DNA of 57,238 bases, taken from Bacteroidota bacterium (lineage in GTDB: Bacteria; Bacteroidota; Bacteroidia; Chitinophagales; Chitinophagaceae). Location: NCBI GenBank assembly GCA_018267575.1, contig JAFDYF010000037.1:1-57238 (forward strand). The letters run 5' to 3'. Below, in pieces: positions 35,692 to 45,567 of this stretch. A program made the position numbers and the translations under genes. The notes under the pieces were generated by a model. The model searched no databases. It had not been told where the DNA came from and was given only the letters and a program-made list of their open reading frames with translations. Each line of letters starts with the position of its first letter. Position 1 is the first letter of the stretch.

Positions 35692-38600
35692 ATGTACCTC
35701 AGAAGTATTCTATCAATCTTATTTTTTGGATTTAGTTTTTTGCGTTCATACACACAACAGGCACCTAATCATTATATGGATAAATGGAAGAAAATAGATT
35801 CCCTTATTTCACAGAAAGGACAAACCCAGTCTGCTTTGAAAGAAGTGAATCTTATATATGCCCAAGCAAAAAAAAGCAATAACGATGGGCAATTGATAAA
35901 AGCATTACTGTATAAAATGGGTTTGCAGGAATCCACGCAGGAAGATGCGGGGAAGAAAAATATTTTTGAACTTCAAAAGGAATTAGCTACCAGCAATGAA
36001 CCTGCTAAATCTATTCTCACCAGCATCTTGGCAGAAGCTTATTGGAATTATTTTCAACAGAACCGGTATGGGCTTTATGGCCGCAGCAATACGGTCAATT
36101 TTAAAAAGGAAGATATTGCCACATGGGGATTGGCGGATTTCCATCAAAAAATCAGTACACTCTATCTGTCTTCTTTGAAGAATAAAAAATTATTGCAAGA
36201 GACCAAACTGGAACCTTTTGATGCAATCATTGTAAAAGGCAATGTGCGGTACCTGCGGCCTTCTTTATACGACCTGCTTGCACACCGTGCATTGGAATAT
36301 TTTAAAAACGATGAGCGGGATATTAATAAGCCAGCTTATGCATTTGAGCTTGACGATAAGGAAGTTTTTGCCGATGGCAAAACATTCGCCAATTACCATT
36401 TTCCTAGTGAGGACTCAAGCTCTCTTCATCTTAAGGCCTTGCAATTGTTTCAAGAACTCATATTGTTTCATGAAAAAGATACTCGTCCTGATGCTTTGAT
36501 TGACGTGGATATTGAAAGGCTAGAATTTGCCAAACAATATGCCGTGATGGAAGACAAGGAGGGCCGCTATTTCAAAGCATTGGAAGCTATTACCGATAAA
36601 TACAAAGACTATCCCGCAGCAGCGCAAGCTTGGTACCTACAAGCGCAAGTATTTGCTGGCAAAGCGGCACTCTATGATCCATTGAAAGATAGTAGTAACA
36701 GGTATGCCTACTTGAAGGCGAAGGAAATTTGTGAGAAAATTATTGCTCAAAAAGATAGCTCGGAAGGAAAGGTCAATTGCCAAAATCTGTTGCATGAAAT
36801 CCAGCATAAAGACCTGGGCATGGAAATAGAAAAAGTGAATGTGCCATATCAGCCTTTCCGTGCTTTGATCAGCTATCGGAACTTTACAAAATTATATTTC
36901 CGCATTATTAAAGTAAATAGAAAATTAAAAGAAGCCCTTGGTAACCAATGGCAGGATGACTATTGGAAGCAACTGGTAAAAATTTCCCCGCTTAAAACAT
37001 TCTATCAAGACCTGCCCGAAACAAATGATTTCCAAAAACATCGGGTAGAAATTAAAATCGATTCCCTTCCACCGGGGGAGTATGCACTGTTTTCAAGTGT
37101 GGATGAGCATTTCAGTGAACAGAAGAACCCGATGGCGATTGCCTATTTTTATGTCTCGAATATTGCGTTCATCAATAATAACCTCGATTATTTTGTATTG
37201 AACCGGGAAACCGGCCAACCCCTGCCTAGGGTAAATGTGCAAGCTTGGTATCAATATTATGATAGCCGTCAATTGAAATGGCTGGAGCGAAAAGGAGAAA
37301 ATTTTATTACAGATAAAAACGGTTCTTTTTCGATCAGCAAGCCAAAGACTGATAATAACAATAGTCTGAGATTGGAGTTTACTTCCATGAACGATCATTT
37401 GTTTTTGGATGATCAGATGCAACTATACAATTATCGTACTGAAGAAGGGGATAATAATATTGATAAAGCCAGTTACGAAAAAAACAACCTCAAAACTTTT
37501 TTCTTCACCGATCGGGCTATATATCGTCCAGGGCAAACAGTTTATTTTAAAGGCATCGTGGTCACCAAAGATTTTGAAACCAAACAATCAAAAGTGCTCA
37601 CTGCATTCAAGACCATGGTCATACTTCAGGATGCCAATGAAGAAGAAATAGATTCCGTTTGGGTGACCACTAATGAATTTGGTTCTTACCACGGCCAATT
37701 CAAATTGCCGGAAAATGGATTGAATGGGGAATTTAGAATATCGGACGACTCTACTGGTAACGAACAAAGTTTTTCCGTGGAAGAATACAAACGCCCCAAG
37801 TTTTTTGTGGAGTATGAAAAACAAAAAGGGACTTATCACATCAATGACAGTATAAAAGTTACTGGCTCTGCAAAAGCTTATGCAGGCAATGCTATTGACG
37901 GTGCTATGGTGAAATACCGAGTTGTGCGTCAGCCCCGTTTTCTTTATCCTTGGCGTTATGGTCGTTGGGGCATGCCAAGGGCTTCCTCACAAGAAATTGC
38001 GCATGGTGAAATAAAGACCGATGCCGAGGGCAAGTTTACCATTCAATTTGTTGCGATCCCGGATAAATCTGTCAAAAAAGAGTTCGATCCGGTATTTGAT
38101 TATCAAGTGACCACCGATATTACCGACATCAATGGCGAGACCAGAACGGGTGAAACAACGGTGCCGGTTGGGTATAAGGCCTTGAACCTCTCTATCAGCC
38201 TCCCTTTGGGCAACCCATTGTTGGCGGACAGCTTGAAAAATATTTTTATAAAAACAGAAAACCTGAGCGGCGAATTTGAACCGAGCAAGGTAGATGTCGT
38301 CATCTATAAATTGAAATCGCCCGACCGCTTGATCCGTGAGCGATTTTGGGAGCAGCCTGATCAATTTGTGATGGACAAGGAAACCTATCTCCAAAACTTC
38401 CCTTATGATGAATACAGCGACGAGACGAAAAAAGAATCTTGGGAAAAAATAGCAAGGGTTTTTGAAAACACGGATACTACCCACTCAAACGGAGTTTTCG
38501 AATTGACTCGCCCATCCGCCCACGACCAACGGCCAACGGCCAACGATCATCGGTCATCCTTCTCCCCTGGGTGGTACTTAATTGAAGCATCTGCCAAAGA

Positions 38601-41600
38601 CAAATACGGTCAAGAGGTGAAAGATATTCAGTACATGCAATTACAGGATGCAAAAACGGAAACTCCTGCTAGCCCATCCTACAATTGGACTGTTGATAAT
38701 TATCAAATATCGGAGCCCGGTAAAGTTGCGAAAGCTAGCATCGGGTCTTCTGCAAAGGATTTATTCATCATCACTCAATTGGATAGAACGCAGAATGCGC
38801 AACGCGAAACGCAGAACGCAGAACAACCAACGACCAACTATACTTTCCTAAACCTGAGCAATGAAAAAAAATCAATTCCATATAATATCAGTGAAAGCGA
38901 CCGGGGCGGTTTTGGGGTATTCTTTGCCTTTGTAAAAAACAACCGTTTTTATAATAGCGGCACTACCATTAGTGTGCCATGGACCAATAAGGAGCTTTCT
39001 ATTAGTTATGAAACCTATCGTGATAAAACCCTTCCCGGAGCTGGGGAGAAATGGAAAATAAAAATTTCAGGGTATAAAAAGGACAAAGTTGCTGCTGAAG
39101 TATTGGCGAGTATGTATGATGCTTCATTGGATCAGTTTAAGGAGCAAAGTTGGAGTACTCCAAATTTGTATCATTATTATTATAGGCAAACAAATTGGAA
39201 TAATGAACTCGGCTTTTCTTCGATACAAGCAATGAGCAAGTTCTTGGATGAGTATGGTGATAATTATTTTACTAAAACCTACGATCTGATTCTTAACCCC
39301 AACGAAACCCGGCAACTAAGTATTCGAGGAATGGCTTCTCCCTCAGCTTCTGGGGCGTTAATGGGTAAGGCTGCTGGCGTACAAATTAGTCAAGGTAATA
39401 GTAGAGAGATGGATAATGTTGTCGTTACTGCATTCGGGGTCTCTAAAAAAAAGGATATAACTTCTTCTATTTCTAGACTAATAAAAAATGAAGATGATAA
39501 TGGTGAAACAGGAGAATCAGGTAAATCAAATAAATCAGGCGTCCAGATACGCAAAAACTTCAATGAAACCGCTTTCTTCTTCCCCGATTTAAAAACCGAT
39601 TCCTTGGGCAATGTGGAATTTTCTTTCACCATGCCCGAAGCACTCACGCAATGGAAATGGATGACCTTGGCGCATACCAAAGATTTGGCATTTGGCTACG
39701 CTGAAAAATCCATCATCACTCAAAAAGAATTGATGGTTCAACCCAATATGCCACGTTTCTTGCGGGAAGGTGACCATATCAGTCTGAGCACAAAGATTGT
39801 GAACCTCACCGATTCGGAATTCACCGGACAGGTGGAATTACAATTGTTGGACGCAACAACCAATCAATCCGTGGATGGCTGGTTCCAGAACATTCAGCCC
39901 AATCAATATTTTACCGTGGGTGCCAAGCAAAGTGAAGCGGTGGTATTTGACCTTCACATTCCTTATCAGTTCAACAAACCGTTGACTTATCGCATCATTG
40001 CCCGTTCGGGTGCAATGAGTGATGGGGAAGAAAACAGCTTGCCGGTGTTGAGCAATCGGATGTTGGTGACTGAAAGTATTCCTTTAGCGATGAACGGTCT
40101 TGGCAAAAAGGATTTCAAATTTCAAAAATTAATACAAAGCGGGAATAGTGAAACGCTGAACAATCACTCACTCACTCTGGAGTATAGCAGTAATCCCGCT
40201 TGGTACGCTGTGCAGGCCTTGCCTTACCTCATGGAATATCCTTATGAGTGTGCGGAACAAACTTTCAACCGGTTTTATGCAAATGCACTTGCAACAAGGA
40301 TTGTCAACGTTTCTCCCCGCATCAAAGAAATTTTTGAAAAATGGAAAACAGCAGATACGGCAGCATTGCTCTCCAATCTTCAAAAAAACCAAGAGTTAAA
40401 GTCAGTTTTGCTTGAAGAAACACCTTGGGTATTGCAAGGAAAAGATGAGTCACAGCAAAAAAGGAATATCGCACTGCTTTTTGATATGGCCAAAATGAGT
40501 AGCCAACTTGAATCGGCTATTGACAAACTTCAGGATATGCAATTGGATAATGGTGGATTTGCTTGGTTCAAAGGCGGGGTTGATAATCGCTACATCACAC
40601 AATATATATTAACGGGCATTGGACACCTTAAGAAATTGAATGCTGTTCCTTCAAGCACGAGCGATAAAATCAATATAATTGTGAATAAAGCGATTGCTTA
40701 TTTGGATAAGAAAATAAAAGATGATTATGATTATCTGTTGAAGCACAAGAGCAACCTCAAATTGAACAATCTTGGTTATACGCAAATCCAATATTTGTAC
40801 ATGCGCAGTTTCTTTAGTGACCATGCGCTTCCGGGTAATTGTTTTGATGCCATGAACTATTATCGAAAACAATCGCAGCAATTCTGGCTTCAGCAGAACA
40901 AATACATGCAAGGGATGATAGCACTTTCTTTGTTCCGTACAGGGGATGTACAAAAAGCAAAGGATATCCTAGAGTCCTTAAAACAAAATGCGATTATGAA
41001 TGAGGAGTTGGGCATGTATTGGAAAGAGAATTCCGGTGGATATTATTGGCAGCAAGCCCCCATCGAAACCCAATCCTTATTGATTGAAGCTTTTAGTGAA
41101 ATAGGAAAGGATGACAAGCTGGTCGGCAATTTAAAAATCTGGTTGCTCAAGCAAAAGCAAACCCAAAATTGGGGTACCACCAAGGCGACTGCCGAAGCTT
41201 GTTATGCATTGTTGATGCAGGGAAAGGATTGGTTGGGTCAAGATGATAAAGTGGACATACAGTTAGGTAGCACCGTTATTTCTTCCAATGATCAGAAGAC
41301 CGAGACAGGCACGGGCTATTTTAAAAAAGTGATTGAGGGTTCTTTTGTAAAACCCGATATGGGAAATATAAGCGTGAGTGTTTCAAGCCCCTCCCCCAAG
41401 GGGGGAGGTCGGGAGAGGGCTTCTTGGGGTGCCGTCTATTGGCAGTATTTTGAGGATTTGGATAAGATTACCCCAGCCGCCACACCGCTGAAATTGAGTA
41501 AAAAACTGTTTGTGGAAAGGAATACAGACAGGGGTCCTGTGTTGGAGCCTGTACTTGATAACGGAAATTTGAAAGTGGGGGATAAAATAAAAGTGCGTAT

Positions 41601-41904
41601 TGAATTGCGTGTTGACCGTGACATGGAATATGTGCACATGAAAGATATGCGTGCCTCCTGCATGGAACCAGTGAATGTGTTGAGCGGTTATAAATGGCAA
41701 GGCGGTCTCGGTTATTACGAAAGCACCAAGGATGCCAGCACCAATTTCTTTTTTGATTGGTTGCCTAAAGGCACTTATGTATTCGAGTACCCGCTTTTTG
41801 TAATGAGCGCCGGAAATTTCAGCAATGGGGTCACGACCATTCAGTGCATGTATGCACCAGGGTTCACGAGCCATAGCGATGGGGTGAGGGTAAATGTGGA
41901 ATAA
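35692..41904 (+). CDS. Giant secreted alpha-2-macroglobulin family protein with plug-like insertion
   Basis: The 2070-residue protein has a Sec signal without a lipobox. A helical N-terminal region of about 400 residues is followed by MG domains (TDRAIYRPGQTVYFKGIV is the MG2 signature) and the bait/A2M core (FFFPDLKTDSLGNVEFSFTMPEALTQWKW). The thioester site is kept (Cys1520 in PYECAEQTFNRF), followed by the alpha-alpha toroid and the receptor-type domain. Such proteins trap proteases in the envelope. Residues about 1215-1265 contain MGKAAGVQISQG and DNVVVTAFGVSKKKD, which resemble a SusC/TonB plug out of order. Three low-complexity stretches match dispersed repeats (see findings). No PbpC partner is adjacent. 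Confidence 0.88.
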   Translation: MYLRSILSILFFGFSFLRSYTQQAPNHYMDKWKKIDSLISQKGQTQSALKEVNLIYAQAKKSNNDGQLIKALLYKMGLQESTQEDAGKKNIFELQKELATSNEPAKSILTSILAEAYWNYFQQNRYGLYGRSNTVNFKKEDIATWGLADFHQKISTLYLSSLKNKKLLQETKLEPFDAIIVKGNVRYLRPSLYDLLAHRALEYFKNDERDINKPAYAFELDDKEVFADGKTFANYHFPSEDSSSLHLKALQLFQELILFHEKDTRPDALIDVDIERLEFAKQYAVMEDKEGRYFKALEAITDKYKDYPAAAQAWYLQAQVFAGKAALYDPLKDSSNRYAYLKAKEICEKIIAQKDSSEGKVNCQNLLHEIQHKDLGMEIEKVNVPYQPFRALISYRNFTKLYFRIIKVNRKLKEALGNQWQDDYWKQLVKISPLKTFYQDLPETNDFQKHRVEIKIDSLPPGEYALFSSVDEHFSEQKNPMAIAYFYVSNIAFINNNLDYFVLNRETGQPLPRVNVQAWYQYYDSRQLKWLERKGENFITDKNGSFSISKPKTDNNNSLRLEFTSMNDHLFLDDQMQLYNYRTEEGDNNIDKASYEKNNLKTFFFTDRAIYRPGQTVYFKGIVVTKDFETKQSKVLTAFKTMVILQDANEEEIDSVWVTTNEFGSYHGQFKLPENGLNGEFRISDDSTGNEQSFSVEEYKRPKFFVEYEKQKGTYHINDSIKVTGSAKAYAGNAIDGAMVKYRVVRQPRFLYPWRYGRWGMPRASSQEIAHGEIKTDAEGKFTIQFVAIPDKSVKKEFDPVFDYQVTTDITDINGETRTGETTVPVGYKALNLSISLPLGNPLLADSLKNIFIKTENLSGEFEPSKVDVVIYKLKSPDRLIRERFWEQPDQFVMDKETYLQNFPYDEYSDETKKESWEKIARVFENTDTTHSNGVFELTRPSAHDQRPTANDHRSSFSPGWYLIEASAKDKYGQEVKDIQYMQLQDAKTETPASPSYNWTVDNYQISEPGKVAKASIGSSAKDLFIITQLDRTQNAQRETQNAEQPTTNYTFLNLSNEKKSIPYNISESDRGGFGVFFAFVKNNRFYNSGTTISVPWTNKELSISYETYRDKTLPGAGEKWKIKISGYKKDKVAAEVLASMYDASLDQFKEQSWSTPNLYHYYYRQTNWNNELGFSSIQAMSKFLDEYGDNYFTKTYDLILNPNETRQLSIRGMASPSASGALMGKAAGVQISQGNSREMDNVVVTAFGVSKKKDITSSISRLIKNEDDNGETGESGKSNKSGVQIRKNFNETAFFFPDLKTDSLGNVEFSFTMPEALTQWKWMTLAHTKDLAFGYAEKSIITQKELMVQPNMPRFLREGDHISLSTKIVNLTDSEFTGQVELQLLDATTNQSVDGWFQNIQPNQYFTVGAKQSEAVVFDLHIPYQFNKPLTYRIIARSGAMSDGEENSLPVLSNRMLVTESIPLAMNGLGKKDFKFQKLIQSGNSETLNNHSLTLEYSSNPAWYAVQALPYLMEYPYECAEQTFNRFYANALATRIVNVSPRIKEIFEKWKTADTAALLSNLQKNQELKSVLLEETPWVLQGKDESQQKRNIALLFDMAKMSSQLESAIDKLQDMQLDNGGFAWFKGGVDNRYITQYILTGIGHLKKLNAVPSSTSDKINIIVNKAIAYLDKKIKDDYDYLLKHKSNLKLNNLGYTQIQYLYMRSFFSDHALPGNCFDAMNYYRKQSQQFWLQQNKYMQGMIALSLFRTGDVQKAKDILESLKQNAIMNEELGMYWKENSGGYYWQQAPIETQSLLIEAFSEIGKDDKLVGNLKIWLLKQKQTQNWGTTKATAEACYALLMQGKDWLGQDDKVDIQLGSTVISSNDQKTETGTGYFKKVIEGSFVKPDMGNISVSVSSPSPKGGGRERASWGAVYWQYFEDLDKITPAATPLKLSKKLFVERNTDRGPVLEPVLDNGNLKVGDKIKVRIELRVDRDMEYVHMKDMRASCMEPVNVLSGYKWQGGLGYYESTKDASTNFFFDWLPKGTYVFEYPLFVMSAGNFSNGVTTIQCMYAPGFTSHSDGVRVNVE
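38509..38560 (+). repeat. In-frame short-repeat insertion in the alpha-2-macroglobulin gene (first)
   Basis: A CGACCAACGGCCAACGGCC-type tract interrupts an ordinary coding stretch and encodes a low-complexity HDQRPTANDHRS segment. CCAACG words of this type look like intergenic filler elsewhere in Bacteroidota. The insertion keeps the frame. Confidence 0.45.
38786..38840 (+). repeat. In-frame short-repeat insertion in the alpha-2-macroglobulin gene (second)
   Basis: The tract GAATGCGCAACGCGAAACGC encodes a QNAQRETQNA segment. The reverse complement of a tract at 57131-57149 reads GATGCGCAACGCTGAACGC, which is nearly the same, so the element also occurs in intergenic DNA of this window. Confidence 0.5.
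41385..41422 (+). repeat. In-frame palindromic element in the alpha-2-macroglobulin gene (third)
   Basis: AAGCCC and GGGCTT bracket an inner stem CCTCCCCC/GGGGGAGG. The 38-bp foldback encodes SSPSPKGGGRERAS and keeps the reading frame. It resembles palindromic intergenic repeats rather than normal coding sequence. Confidence 0.65.
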
Positions 41905-42213
41905 AGCCCTGTCTGACCGTCTCGGTCAGAGTGAGATATTTTATGAACCAGATTTTGGTTATAAGGTTTTCTTATGTGCCTTATATGTCTTATGTGGTTA
42001 AATTATTTTACCACATAGGAACATAGGAATGTAAGGAACACATAGCTATGTGCAATTATTTGCTTTACATTCTTTGTGTGTATTTCTTAGTGTCCTTTGC
42101 GGTAAAAAATAAACCGCAAAGAGCACAAAGTTTTACGCAAAGGGTGCAAAGGAATTTCAAATAGGTTCAGAAGTTGAAAGGAACCTTGCCACAGAATTCA
42201 CTTAATTTGTATC
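41905..42213. repeat. Intergenic mosaic of short foldback repeats
   Basis: No gene is visible. Three foldbacks follow one another: TCTGACCGTCTCGGTCAGA at 41912-41930; TATGTGGT (41991) with ACCACATA (42010); and CTTTGCGGT (42095) with ACCGCAAAG (42113), the last enclosed by CTTTGTG and CACAAAG. Repeated words (ACATAGGA, GCAAAG) suggest dispersed miniature elements. The first may serve as the terminator of the preceding gene. Confidence 0.65.
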
Positions 42214-43281
42214 ATGCAAACAGACATCATCATCGTCGGTCAAGGGATTTCCGGGACTTTTCTTTCTTATTATTTGCAAAAAGCGGGTGTTTCGTTTATT
42301 GTTATCGATGAGGCAAATCCAAATACGGCATCCAAAGCCGCAGCAGGCCTAATCAGTCCGGTTACTGGCAGAAGGATTGTAAAAACATGGATGATTGATG
42401 AATTGATGTCTTTTGCAAAACTGGCTTATGCAGAAATTGGAAAAAAATTAGGGGTTGATTTTTTTTCAGAAACCAATATCATTGATTTTTTCGCCACTCC
42501 GCAGATGCGCCAGGCATTCTTGCAACGCTTGGATGAGGACAAACAATTTTTGGAATTGCCCGATGATGAAAATAGTTGGAGATCCCATTTCAATTATGAT
42601 TTTGGGTTTGGCAAAATCGAACCTGTGTATTTGGTATCCATTGCCAAATTGATTGCTGCATTCCGGAAAAAATTGCTAGACCAAAACTTTTTGCTGGAAG
42701 ACTATTTTGATATCCAACAGCTCGTTCTATCTGAAAATAAAGTCCAGTACAAAGACATCATCGCTGAAAAAATTGTTTTTTGCGATGGGGTCGAAAGTTT
42801 TCAGAACCCCTATTTCAAAAATCTTCCCTTTGCCCCCAATAAAGGAGAAGCATTGCTGGTGGAGATAAAAGATATACCAGATGATTTGATTTATAAAAAA
42901 GGAATCAACCTTGTTCCCTTGGGAAATCATTTGTTCTGGGTAGGCTCCTCCTATGAGTGGCAGTTTCAGGATGATCAACCAACAGAAACCTTTAGAAAGA
43001 GAACAGAATTGATTTTATTGGATTGGTTGAAAGCTCCTTTCAAAATCATGGAACATTTTGCCTCTGTACGTCCCGCTACGCTGGAACGAAGACCATTTGT
43101 GGGTTTCCATCCCTTAAATAAATGTGTTGGGATATTAAATGGAATGGGTACCAAGGGCTGTTCCCTAGCTCCTTATTTCGCTAGCCAGTTGGTAGAAAAT
43201 ATGGTTCATCAAATACCGATTGATGCAGGAGCGGATATAAACCGGTTTGAGAAAACACTTAGCAAGTCAGCTATCTTCTAA
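42214..43281 (+). CDS. FAD-dependent oxidoreductase (DAO family)
   Basis: The 355-residue protein begins with the FAD-binding dinucleotide fold DIIIVGQGISGTFLSYYLQKAG and an acidic ribose-binding strand (FIVIDEANP), then KAAAGLISPVTGRRIVKTW, and ends with a second FAD segment (GILNGMGTKGCSLAPYFASQL). This is the architecture of the D-amino-acid oxidase / glycine oxidase / MnmC-C group. It probably oxidises an amine or amino acid in the cytoplasm; the substrate is not evident. The gene is transcribed alone and converges with an M90 peptidase gene. Confidence 0.82.
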   Translation: MQTDIIIVGQGISGTFLSYYLQKAGVSFIVIDEANPNTASKAAAGLISPVTGRRIVKTWMIDELMSFAKLAYAEIGKKLGVDFFSETNIIDFFATPQMRQAFLQRLDEDKQFLELPDDENSWRSHFNYDFGFGKIEPVYLVSIAKLIAAFRKKLLDQNFLLEDYFDIQQLVLSENKVQYKDIIAEKIVFCDGVESFQNPYFKNLPFAPNKGEALLVEIKDIPDDLIYKKGINLVPLGNHLFWVGSSYEWQFQDDQPTETFRKRTELILLDWLKAPFKIMEHFASVRPATLERRPFVGFHPLNKCVGILNGMGTKGCSLAPYFASQLVENMVHQIPIDAGADINRFEKTLSKSAIF

Positions 43282-43295
43282 AAAATTCGGGTTTT

Positions 43296-44165
43296 TCAAA
43301 TCGCTTTTAGGGCATGCGGTTGCTGCATGATGATGGTCGTTCTATTGGTGGCAAATTCAAGTGGGTTCTGGTTCAATACTTTTGTCATGGCCTTATACAG
43401 TTCGGGTAGTTCATGCTTTAGCCTCACTGGGTTCTCGAAAAAAACTTCAACAGATACCGCCCAAAATTCGTGGTAGTTCGTGCCGGCATAATCACCCAGC
43501 AAATTTTTATAGCCATTCTGCATATCGGTAAAAACAGGTCTGGCTACTTTGGAGAAGTTGTTGAATTCTTTTTTGAAATGCTTGTCCTCATCGGTTTGGG
43601 TGATAAAGTTCACATAGGCCAGTGCATGTGCCATTTCATGAAGCCCGATATTGCAATTGGGGCTGAGTCCCATAATGCCTTTGTTGAAATTGTCCCAAGA
43701 TAGATAGATGCCCGTCTGGTCCACATGTCCCTGAAAAGGTCTTGAATAAACACCATAATGGTAATCGTCCTTTATCACAAAAATATCATCGAAATAATTG
43801 AAAAGAAATTTCTCCAAACCAAAAGTGAGTTGCACGGCCACCGCGCTGATGAGGATAGGCATCTCTGCATTTTCTTGTACCTCTATATAATGAAAGCGTT
43901 TTGATTTATGAAAAAGATAAGTGCGAAACAAAAATTTATGCTGGTCTTCCAAGCTCAATCGGTTATAATATTTGATGCGACCGGAGACAATTGTATGATA
44001 AAAAGTTTCCTTAGTAATAAAAATTTTGGCCTGCCGCCTAATATAGAGCTTTTGGAAAAGCAAGGTGATTGGACGGTGCAAAACCAACACTGCAAAAACC
44101 AGCGAAATAACAATCATAATTTCCATGAGGGTCCATTTTTCCTTTGTGATTGGGGTACAAATCAA
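43296..44165 (-). CDS. MtfA-like zinc peptidase (M90), membrane-anchored, copy 1
   Basis: The 289-residue protein has an N-terminal membrane helix (about 15-38) and then an MtfA-like catalytic domain. HEMAH at 176-180 supplies the zinc histidines and catalytic Glu, and NYHEFWAVSVEVFFENP is the second conserved block with the third ligand. In E. coli, MtfA is a soluble peptidase that binds the repressor Mlc; the anchor here puts the enzyme at the membrane. Met14 could be the true start. It is related over its whole catalytic domain to the next minus-strand gene, so the two form a tandem duplication. Confidence 0.8.
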   Translation of the reverse strand: MICTPITKEKWTLMEIMIVISLVFAVLVLHRPITLLFQKLYIRRQAKIFITKETFYHTIVSGRIKYYNRLSLEDQHKFLFRTYLFHKSKRFHYIEVQENAEMPILISAVAVQLTFGLEKFLFNYFDDIFVIKDDYHYGVYSRPFQGHVDQTGIYLSWDNFNKGIMGLSPNCNIGLHEMAHALAYVNFITQTDEDKHFKKEFNNFSKVARPVFTDMQNGYKNLLGDYAGTNYHEFWAVSVEVFFENPVRLKHELPELYKAMTKVLNQNPLEFATNRTTIIMQQPHALKAI

Positions 44166-44357
44166 AGAAAACGGCCTGGCACGGATGTTGGATCAACTAG
44201 GTTAAGGGGGTTTTACCAACTGGAAAATTTGGGGGGTGGTTTGTCGGCGGATAATAAATTATAGTGTGCAAACAAGGTAAAAACTAATTGCAATAAATGC
44301 AAGCCCCTACAAAAAAAAATTCCCATTTTTTATGCAACACATTGGCAACTAGCTATT

Positions 44358-45308
44358 TTAAATTGTGGAAATTATTTTGTGAGGGGTCATCGGATCCTGG
44401 TTAAGTAGGTTGCAGAGTGCAAAATATAAGCTTGGCATTTGCTGTTTGAACTGGGTAGGCCGCTCAAAAAAATTCTCAATGCATACCGCCCAAAACTCGT
44501 GATAATTGGTTGCGGCATATCTATCCAATAGATTGGTTTGCCCTGCTTGCATTTTTTCAAACAGAGGTCTTGCTATTTTTGAAAACTCCTTGAATTTGTC
44601 ATGGAAACTTGAATCGGCACCATCTTCCACGGTAAAGTTTACGTAGGTCAATGCATGTGACAGTTCATGCAGTCCTACATTTTGCCCATCTGTATAGTCA
44701 TTATACTCCCTGATGAAATTGCTCCAAGAAAGATAAACGCCATCTTCGCTCACATGACCTTCAAATGGGTGGTTGTACAACCCATAGGTATAGTTATCCC
44801 GCAGCACATAAATAGTCTTGAAATAATCCAACAAATAGTGTTTTAGCCTAAAAGTCAATTGTATGGCAGCACCACTAATGAGCAAGGGCATCATTTCTTC
44901 TGGCTCAATGCCTATATACTGAAAATCCTTTGATCCCATAAACGCTACGGTTCTTTGCATAAAATATTCCCTGTCCGTAAGGTTCAGACTTTTGTAATAA
45001 GGGTTGTATTGCTGTAGAATATTATCAAAAACAATTTCTTTGGTTAAATAGTCTTTTATTTTTTTTTTCTTTGTTCGCCTCGCAATAAAATATCTTAGCA
45101 AAGTAGGTAGAAGGAAGATGGAAAGGATGATGACGAAAACGAATATGGGATTGCCGGTTCCTTCATTGTTTGGGTGCTGTAGATTGCGTGGAGTAATTTT
45201 TGTTTGCGCGGTATCAGGCATGGCATTCAATATGGCCTTTATTGAATCCGGTAGGCTACTGCTGTCCGTTGGATTGGTTATGGTATATACGGTGGTATCC
45301 TGAGGCAT
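44358..45308 (-). CDS. MtfA-like zinc peptidase (M90), membrane-anchored, copy 2
   Basis: The 316-residue paralogue of the adjacent copy has a 53-residue Ser/Thr/Asp/Pro-rich N-terminal segment, one membrane helix (about 54-76) and the M90 domain with HELSH at 214-218 and NYHEFWAVCIENFFERP. Shared blocks include PFEGHV/PFQGHV, IYLSW/VYLSW and AGAAIQLTF/SAVAVQLTF-type strands. The N-terminal segment is missing from copy 1. It is upstream of copy 1 on the same strand, with about 190 bp between them, so the genes may have separate promoters. Substrates are unknown. Confidence 0.8.
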   Translation of the reverse strand: MPQDTTVYTITNPTDSSSLPDSIKAILNAMPDTAQTKITPRNLQHPNNEGTGNPIFVFVIILSIFLLPTLLRYFIARRTKKKKIKDYLTKEIVFDNILQQYNPYYKSLNLTDREYFMQRTVAFMGSKDFQYIGIEPEEMMPLLISGAAIQLTFRLKHYLLDYFKTIYVLRDNYTYGLYNHPFEGHVSEDGVYLSWSNFIREYNDYTDGQNVGLHELSHALTYVNFTVEDGADSSFHDKFKEFSKIARPLFEKMQAGQTNLLDRYAATNYHEFWAVCIENFFERPTQFKQQMPSLYFALCNLLNQDPMTPHKIISTI

Positions 45309-45567
45309 GATTCATGAAAATACAAATTTTCACTTCATTTTATGCAGGCAACTTAACAGATATTCAATGATTGTTAGTTTTAAAACTGAGCCATTGTAGG
45401 AGCATCATTCGATTATTCGTCTCAGGTAAAAAAAAAGATATTTGCCAAAGACATCTATTTCATGACATTTGTAATCAACTATACCATTTTTTATTCAACC
45501 ATTCATAAAACCCCATAAAGAAAACGTCAGCATAAAAAAAACAATACTGTTAACTGCATCCATATTT

